A stretch of DNA of 11,198 nt from contig CAJUSS010000117.1 in the NCBI GenBank assembly GCA_910588895.1, positions 1 to 11,198 on the forward strand, given 5' to 3'. The position numbers and the translations under genes are program-made. Shown here piece by piece: positions 1 through 6,246 of this stretch; the stretch's first letter is position 1; each line of letters opens with the position of its first letter. The notes beneath the pieces are model-generated. The model saw only the letters and a program-made list of their open reading frames with translations. It had not been told where the DNA came from and did not search any database. This DNA comes from an uncultured Lachnospiraceae bacterium (GTDB taxonomy: Bacteria; Bacillota; Clostridia; Lachnospirales; Lachnospiraceae).

Positions 1-117
1 GCCCATCTGGAGAACTGGAACACGATTGACTTTGACGACCGACGGCAGGTGACGGACATTATTCTCTCCCAGGTCCAGGCCACCAGCGACCGCGTTTCGT
101 TTGAGTGGAAAATCTGA
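1..117 (+). CDS. C-terminal end of a large serine recombinase (partial)
   Basis: The reading frame is open from base 1 and gives 38 residues ending in a TGA. The peptide contains LENWNTIDFDDRRQV and ends TSDRVSFEWKI. This pattern (NW, then a D-F-x-x-R/K-R/K-x-V helix, then a short strand ending in E/Q-W-K-I) is the typical tail of recombinase-family (resolvase/invertase type, large serine recombinase) proteins of clostridial integrative elements. Such enzymes catalyse att-site integration and excision of mobile elements. The catalytic domain lies outside the window, so activity cannot be judged. It converges on the minus-strand immunity gene that ends at 162. Its position at the edge of a toxin/immunity locus hints that the locus, or its neighbour, moves. 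The family call is from tail similarity only. Confidence 0.72.
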   Translation, partial: AHLENWNTIDFDDRRQVTDIILSQVQATSDRVSFEWKI

Positions 118-161
118 AACTTTTTCTCTTTGCGCTTTATACTATGGCCTGTGTGCCCTTG

Positions 162-500
162 TTAAGCGTTGCTATTTTTACTGCATGATATCTTCTCTCT
201 ATTATCTTCAGTGACCATCCCTTTCAAAGCATCAACACACATCACAAAAAGTTCCTCGTCTTCCGTATCCATGATCTTTAGGATCACATCCAGCTCATTC
301 TTGTTTTTATGGTCACCCAAACAATATACCAGCCTTTTTTTCCATAGATGATCTTTTTCATCGATATGCTCCATTAATAAAAGCCAATCTTCTTCGTTAA
401 GATCATCGATCAACTGTATAGCATGGACAACTGCTACATCATACCAATGATCTTCTGGATATCCTTCTTTTGAAAATCCGGTGATATATCTATCTAACAC
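162..500 (-). CDS. Candidate immunity protein, helical, Imm30-like
   Basis: This 112-residue acidic protein appears mostly alpha-helical. Two helix pairs stand out, around LNEEDWLLLMEHI and around VILKIMDTEDEELFVMCVDA, resembling HEAT-like hairpins. The size, acidity and place at the end of a toxin operon fit the Imm30 type of polymorphic-toxin immunity proteins; the family name is a tentative recognition. The start is uncertain. The listed GTG at 500 lies 18 nt from a strong TAAGGAGG at 519-526, which is too far. The better spaced ATG at 505-503 and the adjacent ATG at 502-500 share one frame, which stops almost at once. The GTG frame stays open upstream and reads DKVYDVLDRY, so a 1-base change may have removed the original start. 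It is separated from the first immunity gene by a relic, and no cognate toxin for it is seen, so it may be an orphan immunity gene kept from an earlier toxin. Confidence 0.6.
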   Translation of the reverse strand: MLDRYITGFSKEGYPEDHWYDVAVVHAIQLIDDLNEEDWLLLMEHIDEKDHLWKKRLVYCLGDHKNKNELDVILKIMDTEDEELFVMCVDALKGMVTEDNREKISCSKNSNA

Positions 501-518
501 ATCATATACTTTATCTGT

Positions 519-526
519 CCTCCTTA
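519..526 (-). promoter_or_regulatory. Ribosome binding site of the terminal immunity gene
   Basis: The minus strand reads TAAGGAGG here. It is a near-perfect Shine-Dalgarno whose TAA is also the stop codon of the preceding relic. Its spacing fits an ATG at 505-503 (13 nt) better than the in-frame GTG at 500 (18 nt), which is why the start of the gene ending at 162 is doubtful. Confidence 0.6.
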
Positions 527-604
527 GATCGAGCTGTCCATCCCTTGCAGGTAATCGATCACAAACAGATCCATGGCTGGTTCAAAGATACGAGCAGGCT
601 CTTT
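524..604 (-). pseudogene. C-terminal relic of an unknown protein after the first immunity gene
   Basis: Directly after the TAA of the immunity gene (605-607), the same frame runs on for 26 codons to a TAA that overlaps the next Shine-Dalgarno. The peptide includes ARIFEPAMDLFVIDYLQGMD, which has ordinary protein composition and amphipathic patterning. It has no start or ribosome binding site of its own. I read it as the tail of a lost gene (another immunity or toxin gene) left by recombination at the end of the 605 gene. The alternative is a former C-terminal extension of the 605 gene cut off by a nonsense mutation. The family is not recognised. Confidence 0.4.
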
Positions 605-1012
605 TTAGCTTATCCTGAACACGTAAATATGATCGATAGGTGCCTTTAACTCATCCCAGTCATCTATATCCTCTAATTCAAAACAAATCCCCTTATCTTC
701 CTCCATCTCATAAGTATCATACACATTTACATAATCACCCACAAACCTTTTTACATCTTGTAATGTGGATCCCAATCCTATAACACCCTTATATTTTCCT
801 TTAAAATCCCCCTCTACTCCAATCTGATCCACTTTACCATCACTAGCGATCCAAAACTTAGCGTTCTCGATCGTAATGATCGAATCATCTTCTCGAAATC
901 GTTCCATAAAATCTTTTTTAAGCAATTTTAAAAGTTCTTCTTTTGTGATATCGAGTCTTATATTACTGATCCCAACTGCTGGGATGATGTCTCCGTCTTC
1001 TATCTTCATCAT
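605..1012 (-). CDS. Candidate cognate immunity protein of the DUF4280-fused toxin
   Basis: This 135-residue acidic protein starts at an ATG whose first bases overlap the stop of the toxin gene (ATGA, 4 bp). An AAGGAAGG lies just upstream inside the toxin's last codons, so translation is coupled and toxin and inhibitor are made together. A central G-x-G-S-T-L-x-D-V stretch (GLGSTLQDVKRFVGDY) is followed by GICFELEDIDDWDELKAPID. I associate this arrangement with small immunity proteins next to nuclease-tailed polymorphic toxins, although I cannot name a Pfam family safely. The expected role is to bind and neutralise the C-terminal nuclease domain in the cytoplasm. Base composition is clearly more A+T-rich than the spike genes upstream and matches the toxin tail, as expected for a toxin-immunity pair swapped as one cassette. 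Confidence 0.68.
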   Translation of the reverse strand: MMKIEDGDIIPAVGISNIRLDITKEELLKLLKKDFMERFREDDSIITIENAKFWIASDGKVDQIGVEGDFKGKYKGVIGLGSTLQDVKRFVGDYVNVYDTYEMEEDKGICFELEDIDDWDELKAPIDHIYVFRIS

Positions 1013-2304
1013 TGAACCTTCCTTAAATCGATAAAACCATCCAAACTTGTTCCTTCATAAAAATCTATTATCTGACCGGTTTCTTTATTTATGATTGCTT
1101 GTTTTCCCTCTGAACGTATTATAATCTGCGTCTCACCTCCTTGACTCCCTCTGCTAGAATTCCATTTGCCCTCAAATATCTCAGCAGTACTCTTACTTTT
1201 TTCAATAAAATCTCTTGCACCCGCTTCATATTCTTTTTTACCTCCAAATCCCATATCTCTCCCATGCTTATTATAATGTTGACCTTGTTGGTACATTTTC
1301 TGCTCAGATACTTTTATCCGACTCCCGTAACCAGTCCCAGATCCCTCCTCCCGCTCCGTTACCTCCTTCGTCTCTTCATCAACTGTATCTTCCACCCCCT
1401 TCCCTGGCACATTGCTCGCAGCCAGCATCGATGCAAATAGGACCGCTGTATATGCCATCGCACTTGTACTCTCTCTGAGCCAGCTGCTGAACTTCTTGTT
1501 CTGCACCCTCCATCTATACACGGGGTCTGTATCGATCCGCCTTGCCGTTGCCTGGCAGTCGATCCGAAGGAGCTCCAGCATAGCCTCATTTAGATAGTTC
1601 TTATCCCATCCCTCCGCTCCTTCCATATCCCTCTCGAACGCTGTTATCGACAGGTCTTCCATGAACCTGTCAAAAGACCTCACGTCACAGTCGAGCAGCA
1701 GCCGCTCCAATGCCGCCAGTATGTACGCCCCTTCCAGGTCCTCAGGATCATAGAGCGTGTTGATCTCCAGCCCTCCGTCCCGTCTCTCCACCTGATCCCC
1801 CAGGAACTGCAGGGCGGCCTCATATCGCCCATCCAGATACAGATCCCCATACGGGTCCTCCAGCACCTCCCGGAGGCCGGGATATCTGCGGTCCATATCC
1901 CGTAGGAATAACAGGAACCTGGCGAACTTCCCATCTTGCCCTGATGTGATCGGCCGGATGGTCATCCCTGTCGCTCTACAGAGCAGTGTTGATCTGGTGG
2001 TGATGATCTCCTTCCCGTTCACCCGTACATTCTGGGGCTCGGTGTTCACCCATCTGTCATCTGGGTCCAACTTAAAGGTGCAGTCATCGTTCCTCATGCA
2101 GAGCCCAAATGGCTGGATATTGACATGGGCCTTGGTATCCTCCACACAGGCCTGCGGCAGCGCATTGATATCGATGTCATCGGCCTCCACATACAAAAAT
2201 GTGGGGCGGGCTCCATACTCACATCGCAGCAGAGCGCCTAAGACCAGTGGCTCTGCCGGAGCCTCCTCTTCCTCCTTCCCAAACAGCCATGACAAGAAAT
2301 CCAT
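1009..2304 (-). CDS. DUF4280 (PAAR-like) protein with C-terminal nuclease-like toxin domain
   Basis: This is a 431-residue protein. Residues about 20-115 match DUF4280, the PAAR-like tip domain: LVLGALLRCEYG at 20-31, NIQPFGLC at 62-69 and ITTRSTLLC at 101-109, with cysteines at 28, 69 and 109. A long helical middle (about 125-280) ends in a short hydrophobic stretch near 282-296, then an acidic and glycine-rich linker (about 300-327). The last 95 residues (337-431) contain HYNKHGRDMGFG, KEYEAGARDFIE and, at the end, GQIIDFYEGTSLDGFIDL. This is the KHG-x-x-x-G plus terminal beta-strand layout of BECR-type (Barnase-EndoU-ColicinE5/D-RelE) toxin tails, so an RNase is the likely activity. An ATG one base from the ribosome site (2308) is less likely than the ATG at 2304. 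The overlapping downstream gene is the expected immunity. Nuclease class is inference; the DUF4280 call is firmer. Confidence 0.78.
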   Translation of the reverse strand: MDFLSWLFGKEEEEAPAEPLVLGALLRCEYGARPTFLYVEADDIDINALPQACVEDTKAHVNIQPFGLCMRNDDCTFKLDPDDRWVNTEPQNVRVNGKEIITTRSTLLCRATGMTIRPITSGQDGKFARFLLFLRDMDRRYPGLREVLEDPYGDLYLDGRYEAALQFLGDQVERRDGGLEINTLYDPEDLEGAYILAALERLLLDCDVRSFDRFMEDLSITAFERDMEGAEGWDKNYLNEAMLELLRIDCQATARRIDTDPVYRWRVQNKKFSSWLRESTSAMAYTAVLFASMLAASNVPGKGVEDTVDEETKEVTEREEGSGTGYGSRIKVSEQKMYQQGQHYNKHGRDMGFGGKKEYEAGARDFIEKSKSTAEIFEGKWNSSRGSQGGETQIIIRSEGKQAIINKETGQIIDFYEGTSLDGFIDLRKVQ

Positions 2305-2310
2305 ACACAT

Positions 2311-2319
2311 CCCTCCCTC
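2311..2319 (-). promoter_or_regulatory. Ribosome binding site deciding the toxin start
   Basis: The minus strand reads GAGGGAGGG immediately before ATG-TGT-ATG. The first ATG (2310-2308) abuts the site with no spacer, whereas the second (2304-2302) is 6 nt away, so the second is preferred as the start. The site overlaps the TAG stop of the upstream Imm11-like gene (2319-2321), which suggests translational coupling. Confidence 0.6.
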
Positions 2320-2843
2320 TATGATACACGAAATTCCTCGATCCTCATACCCCTGACTCCACGTCTGTATGCACTTTCTACAAACTCCAGGCTGGCGACG
2401 ATGTACTGTGCCCCCACTTGCCCGAGCTGGAAGATCGGCAGGCCTTTGATCCTTTCCCCCACCAAGACGCCTCTTTTTATCTCATTCTTGTCCCGGCTCA
2501 GCTCGCTGTCCTCATGCAGGCAGTCGATATCCGGCAGGTCCGGGATCAGATAGGCACCTGCCCTCTGGCCCTCCCGGTCAAAGAGATACATATTTTTAAA
2601 TCTCGTCTGTGGACGGTAGAGGCGTATCAGCTCGGCAAAGTCCCTTGAGACCATAAAGCAGGGATGACAAAGGATATCCGGGAACAGACATCCCCCACTC
2701 AGCTCTACGTTCAGGTAGTTGTCCTTTTTTAATGCATCATAGGCCTGCCGCCCTCGCCCGCAGCCTGGTCGCACCAGGGATGCCCAGCCAAGGCATCTGG
2801 GCTGTGGATCGCTCTTATCCGTGTGGATCCAAAAATATCGCAT
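2319..2843 (-). CDS. Imm11/DUF1629-like protein
   Basis: This protein has 174 residues. The start is the ATG at 2843, not the earlier in-frame ATG at 2903, because GGAGGGG sits about 5 nt upstream and the longer version would run deep into the preceding gene. It carries the recognisable Imm11 (DUF1629) pattern: FPDILCHPCFMVSRDFAELI at 54-73, a segment YLIPDLPDIDCL at 98-109, and a C-terminal VASLEFVESAYRRGVRGMRI at 149-168. Imm11 proteins are usually listed as immunity proteins of polymorphic toxins. Here the gene lies between the spike gene and the toxin gene rather than after the toxin, and overlaps the upstream gene by 29 bp. That position suits an adaptor or chaperone for the DUF4280 effector at least as well as immunity. 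Role is inference. Confidence 0.62.
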   Translation of the reverse strand: MRYFWIHTDKSDPQPRCLGWASLVRPGCGRGRQAYDALKKDNYLNVELSGGCLFPDILCHPCFMVSRDFAELIRLYRPQTRFKNMYLFDREGQRAGAYLIPDLPDIDCLHEDSELSRDKNEIKRGVLVGERIKGLPIFQLGQVGAQYIVASLEFVESAYRRGVRGMRIEEFRVS

Positions 2844-3450
2844 CGGTCCCCTCCTCCCCGGAAAATACGGATAGCACATCCGCCCGCCCCATATACTCGC
2901 CAAAGGCTATCCGGGCGCCATCCGCCCAGGCCCCTCCTCTCTTCCACAGAGCAGGGCTTTCTGCCAGTACATCGACCATCCCCTCCAGGAAGGCTTTCAT
3001 CAGGCCGTGGTAAAATGGCGCATAGGCATACCGCAGCTCATCGGTCTCATATCCCCTGATCCTGGGGACGCTCCACTCCAGCCGTTTCCTGATCTCCCGG
3101 ATATCGTCCTCGAACAGACCGTAGATCGGACCAGCATCCCAGTAGATCTCCTCCCCGGATGGGTCATTATAGAACCGTTCATCCCACACATCGATACGGA
3201 TCAGATACCGTTCCAAAAAAAGGCTGCTGTACAGATGGGAAAAATGGAGATATCTGATCCTCCCCTTCTCCTGCCTGTCCTGCGACCGATGGGCATGATC
3301 CAGCGCCTCATAAAATGCCCCCAGGAAGCTGCCCACCACTTCCCTGCGGTGCTGTCCGCAAGAACGTACCGTCGCCTGGCTGCTCTTTAGGAACTGCTCT
3401 GCAAAGACAGGCTCTGCGAGCCTTATGATCTCTTCTTTTCGGTCCCTCAT
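2815..3450 (-). CDS. Unrecognised 211-residue protein of the spike operon
   Basis: The ATG at 3450 overlaps the stop of the spike gene by 4 bp (ATGA), and the 3' end overlaps the next gene by 29 bp, so it is certainly part of this operon. No signal peptide or membrane segment is visible. The first half is basic and helical (a stretch rich in Arg, Gln and His around residues 28-65), followed by aromatic-rich segments such as LHFSHLYSSLFLERYLIRID and YAPFYHGLMKAFLEGMVDVL. I do not recognise a family. Its fixed place between a VgrG-like spike and the effector pair suggests a structural or loading role, possibly an adaptor between spike and tip protein. This is guesswork from context. Confidence 0.7.
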   Translation of the reverse strand: MRDRKEEIIRLAEPVFAEQFLKSSQATVRSCGQHRREVVGSFLGAFYEALDHAHRSQDRQEKGRIRYLHFSHLYSSLFLERYLIRIDVWDERFYNDPSGEEIYWDAGPIYGLFEDDIREIRKRLEWSVPRIRGYETDELRYAYAPFYHGLMKAFLEGMVDVLAESPALWKRGGAWADGARIAFGEYMGRADVLSVFSGEEGTDAIFLDPHG

Positions 3451-4841
3451 TGTATCCTGAACTTCCCTCCAAAAAATACGATATCCTGATCGATATGGAG
3501 CCCTGCGCCTCCCTGCCGGATATCCACGCGCTCTGTCCCGGCGATCACCAGCGAAGCGTCTTCACTGGAGAGGGTCACCGTCCCCCCCGAGGATATGGTG
3601 ATATCCCGGCTGCTGACGATCTGTATGCCCTCCCCGTCCTTTATCCGGATCCACATCCCCTGATGGTTCGTGAGCTCCACGCTGTCAGGCGTGAACAAGA
3701 GCTCCTTTCCATATCTAGTCTTAAAGGATTTACGGTCAGGGTCTTTTCTGTCTGTCCCGGTCTTTAGATGGACCGCACTGATGACATAGGCGCTCTCCTC
3801 TGCATGATCCGGGATCTGCAGACGGACACGGTCCCCTACCTCCGGCATACAATACCATCCCGCTCCATCCGGTGACGAATACCCGGTGGAGAACGGGAAC
3901 CACTTCGTCACGGCCTGTTCCCTGTTCTCACCATCTATGAGCCGGATCTTGACCTTATCCTGCATGACATCGCTGACGGTGGCCTGGAATGAACATCCGG
4001 ACTGACAGCTGTTATACATCCGCACCGTCCCCATCCCATGGCTTGGGCGCAGCGTGTACGTGTTATACAACTCGCCATGGACAAAGCTCCTGTGGATATG
4101 ATGGACATGGCCGCTCCCGTTCTTTAAGACCAGCAGATCCCACAGGTCATAGAGGTCCCTTGTGACAAAACGGAGCTCCAGATAATCCTGCTCACACAGT
4201 CCTCCTGTCCCATCTGCCTCCTGGCGCATGAACACGTCGATGTTCTTCCCGACACAGCAGGCCGCCTCTGGCAGCTGGTATGTGGCGTGGCTGGCATCGC
4301 CCACATAATAGAACACCCCTTCCCTGACGATCGCCGGCGTGACCTCCAGCCCAAAACGGCTGGCCAGCCGTCTGATGAACATCCAGTCCGTCTCTTTATA
4401 CTGCAGCAAAAGATCGATGGGGGTCTGCCCGACACAAGGCTCCGCGATCACGCCGTGGCTGCCATAAGAGGCGTTGATCCGCTCCATCACATCGAGATAT
4501 GTATCGCTCTGGTCCTGGAATGAACGGAAGTGCGGTACCCTGTCCATCTGGTATGTACCGCTCTTTAGGATCAGCTGCATCCGCATGTCATGGGGCTCCC
4601 GCTCAAAGGAGAACCCTGCGATGACCCCGCCCATCACCACCTTTTCCTCACCGCTCTCATCCACCGCGGTGATGGTGACCCACCGGTCCTCCAGGACACG
4701 GCTCTGATACGCATCCGCATCTCCATCACGGATATATCCCGAGACGATCCCGGTGGCGTGTTGATCGATCTGTTGATCGATCTCCAACTGTTCTATGGAT
4801 AAAAGCGCAAAGTCTGAGATATGTATCCGATCGGCCTTCAT
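3447..4841 (-). CDS. VgrG / phage gpD-like spike protein
   Basis: This protein has 464 residues. The start at ATG 4841 is chosen over the in-frame ATG at 4907 because it overlaps the previous stop by 4 bp and has GGAGGG a few bases upstream. Residues about 1-270 match the gp27-like hub region; the diagnostic segment is LLLQYKETDWMFIRRLASRF at 144-163. Residues about 285-360 fit the gpV/gp5 OB fold, with GYSSPDGAGWYCMPEVGDRV at 320-339. From about 378 short beta repeats continue to the end, consistent with a small trimeric beta-helix. In phage tails and type VI or extracellular injection systems this protein forms the puncturing spike that carries a PAAR-type tip. It is shorter than many Gram-negative VgrG proteins and has no cargo domain. 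The neighbouring DUF4280 protein is the obvious tip and effector. No signal peptide is seen, as expected for an assembled spike. Confidence 0.85.
   Translation of the reverse strand: MKADRIHISDFALLSIEQLEIDQQIDQHATGIVSGYIRDGDADAYQSRVLEDRWVTITAVDESGEEKVVMGGVIAGFSFEREPHDMRMQLILKSGTYQMDRVPHFRSFQDQSDTYLDVMERINASYGSHGVIAEPCVGQTPIDLLLQYKETDWMFIRRLASRFGLEVTPAIVREGVFYYVGDASHATYQLPEAACCVGKNIDVFMRQEADGTGGLCEQDYLELRFVTRDLYDLWDLLVLKNGSGHVHHIHRSFVHGELYNTYTLRPSHGMGTVRMYNSCQSGCSFQATVSDVMQDKVKIRLIDGENREQAVTKWFPFSTGYSSPDGAGWYCMPEVGDRVRLQIPDHAEESAYVISAVHLKTGTDRKDPDRKSFKTRYGKELLFTPDSVELTNHQGMWIRIKDGEGIQIVSSRDITISSGGTVTLSSEDASLVIAGTERVDIRQGGAGLHIDQDIVFFGGKFRIQ
4759..4782 (-). repeat. 12-bp tandem duplication inside the spike gene
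   Basis: Two exact copies of TGTTGATCGATC (plus strand) lie head to tail. On the coding strand they give the peptide repeat IDQQIDQH at residues 21-28 of the spike protein, in its N-terminal hub region. The frame is kept, so it is a neutral or tolerated four-codon duplication. Confidence 0.85.
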
Positions 4842-5446
4842 CCTTTTCCCTCCTCTGTCCTCCTGACCTCCACATGCCCCATCAGTCCTAATACGGCCCT
4901 TTTCCATCCCTCATAGGACATCATCGGGCAATCGAACACACCGATCAGCAGATAGGGCGCCGCGTGGATCAGAACGTATAGGCTGTAGGCCTCCTCATCT
5001 AACGTGAACCCTTTCAGATCGAACCATCTCCCGTCCACCTTGTCCGACGTGATGCTCCCTTGGTCATACATCACCGTCTCCGACGCATGGAAGAGGATCG
5101 TATCCTGCATCTGCCGGACCAACGCATCTAATGCCACCGGCCTTTGGAGCTCTCTTTCCCTTAGAAGATAGAAGCAGAGGTCCTCATCGTACCGGTCATT
5201 TGTCCATATCACCGGCGGGCGGTACTCCGTTATATAGCGGACCCTTGCTATCCGCTCAGGCATAACGGTAAAGTCCTCCGGGAGCCATACACGGACACGC
5301 CCGTCAAACAGATCGTATGGCATAAAGCGTACCTCTCTCCCGCCGATCGGGATAGCATCCTCGAACAGGTCATATGTCCGCATCTCCCGCTCATACTGTC
5401 CCCGCAAAAAGATGATCTCTTTATCCACCTGGTCCCCGCTCACCAT
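4838..5446 (-). CDS. Mog1/DcrB-fold-like protein, candidate effector chaperone (copy 2)
   Basis: This 202-residue protein starts at ATG 5446 with AAGGAGG about 10 nt upstream. After an N-terminal extension of about 45 residues, the segment GRVRVWLPEDFTVM (49-62), a following RPPVIW (76-81) and a C-terminal run SLYVLIHAAPYLLIGVFDCP then a helix (155-190) follow the strand-helix-strand plan of the Mog1/PsbP/DcrB fold. The same pattern occurs in the next upstream gene, so the two look like diverged tandem duplicates. In Gram-negative type VI clusters, DUF1795 proteins of this fold are the Eag chaperones that hold PAAR/Rhs effectors and hand them to VgrG. The gene sits directly before the spike gene and overlaps it by 4 bp, which suits that job. 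Fold and role are inferred from sequence pattern and context. Confidence 0.6.
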   Translation of the reverse strand: MVSGDQVDKEIIFLRGQYEREMRTYDLFEDAIPIGGREVRFMPYDLFDGRVRVWLPEDFTVMPERIARVRYITEYRPPVIWTNDRYDEDLCFYLLRERELQRPVALDALVRQMQDTILFHASETVMYDQGSITSDKVDGRWFDLKGFTLDEEAYSLYVLIHAAPYLLIGVFDCPMMSYEGWKRAVLGLMGHVEVRRTEEGKG

Positions 5447-5451
5447 CTTAT

Positions 5452-6021
5452 CTAGCGCCTCCTTTCCTGGAAAACATGACCGTCCAGATCCCCTGAACGG
5501 TCACGGGAAAACATCAGCCTGCTGGCTTTCATGTAAGACGGCTCTATCACCGGGACCTCCAATGATCTGAGGATCCCCATCAACTCTCCTATCCCTTGCG
5601 CATCCTCCATCCCACAGCCTAAAGTACCCAGCATCATAGAGCCATCCACAGAGAACACATACATGATGTTGTATGCTCCGCCCTTGTCCCAGGCTGTCCG
5701 GAATGCGAACCATCCGCAGTCCCCCGCTCTCCGTCTCATCACCTCTGGCTCCCTGATCATACACGACGGATACAGGCTCAGGATCGCCCTGCTGATCGAC
5801 CGGATCGCATCTCCTATCTGTCTCTTTGACAGCCTCTGCTCTTTTAATAATGAAAATGTACACCACCTGCATGCCCCTCCATCCTCTAATATGATCTGAG
5901 GCCTGTCCGCATATGGGTACATCAGCTTTGCTCTTTCTATGTCCATCCTTTGATAAGTCTCCGGTAGATAGACCAGGAGACGGCCATCATAGAAGGACCG
6001 TTCCTCCTCACCTTGTCCCAA
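5452..6021 (-). CDS. Mog1/DcrB-fold-like protein, candidate effector chaperone (copy 1)
   Basis: This protein has 189 residues. The start is a TTG at 6021, with GAGAGG about 8 nt upstream; no ATG or GTG in frame precedes the conserved first strand. GRLLVYLPETYQRM (13-26), then RPQIIL (40-45) and a tail with YNIMYVFSVDGSMMLGTLGC (117-136) and a final helix align position by position with the downstream 202-residue protein, which identifies the pair as paralogues. It has no long N-terminal extension but a longer basic C-terminus (about 160-189). The stop lies 5 nt before the next start. Like its partner it could be an Eag-type chaperone, perhaps one for the DUF4280 effector and one for the Rhs protein whose remains lie at the right edge. 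That division of labour is inference. Confidence 0.58.
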   Translation of the reverse strand: MGQGEEERSFYDGRLLVYLPETYQRMDIERAKLMYPYADRPQIILEDGGACRWCTFSLLKEQRLSKRQIGDAIRSISRAILSLYPSCMIREPEVMRRRAGDCGWFAFRTAWDKGGAYNIMYVFSVDGSMMLGTLGCGMEDAQGIGELMGILRSLEVPVIEPSYMKASRLMFSRDRSGDLDGHVFQERRR

Positions 6022-6026
6022 TCCCG

Positions 6027-6245
6027 CTACCTCTCCTCCCGATATCGGTACAACTGTTCCAGCATCTCCTTTTTACATGCATCAAAAGAGACAGGATGTG
6101 ATGGATAAAGGCTATCTGCATGTCCATAGACCGCCCCTTCCATCTGGCTCACAGCGATCTTTTCCACTTGCGCCGCGGTCGACCGATTCATCTTATCGAT
6201 CAGCGGGCTGGTCCCGACCGCTCCGTTCATCACTGGATATGCCAT
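6027..6245 (-). CDS. Small 72-residue protein of unknown function
   Basis: The ATG lies one base after the TGA of the truncated spike gene, with GGGGGAG about 5 nt upstream, so it is a real coupled gene. It begins MAYPVMNGAVGTSP, which recalls the opening residues of DUF4280 proteins, but it lacks the cysteine and glycine motifs of that domain. The remaining part is helical and charged (around CKKEMLEQLYRYREER at the end). It could be a remnant of a DUF4280-type tip, a small spike-associated factor, or a scaffold piece. I do not recognise it with any confidence. It is in line with the chaperone-like genes that follow at a spacing of 5 nt. Confidence 0.62.
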   Translation of the reverse strand: MAYPVMNGAVGTSPLIDKMNRSTAAQVEKIAVSQMEGAVYGHADSLYPSHPVSFDACKKEMLEQLYRYREER

Positions 6246-6246
6246 G

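Noticed and set aside
1946..2356. Plus-strand frame of 136 codons
   Set aside because: It is an antisense shadow of the DUF4280 domain; its translation is Ser/Pro-rich without domain features.
4759..4782. GATC-rich tandem as a possible binding array or origin
   Set aside because: It lies within the spike coding frame and is explained by a simple in-frame duplication of four codons.
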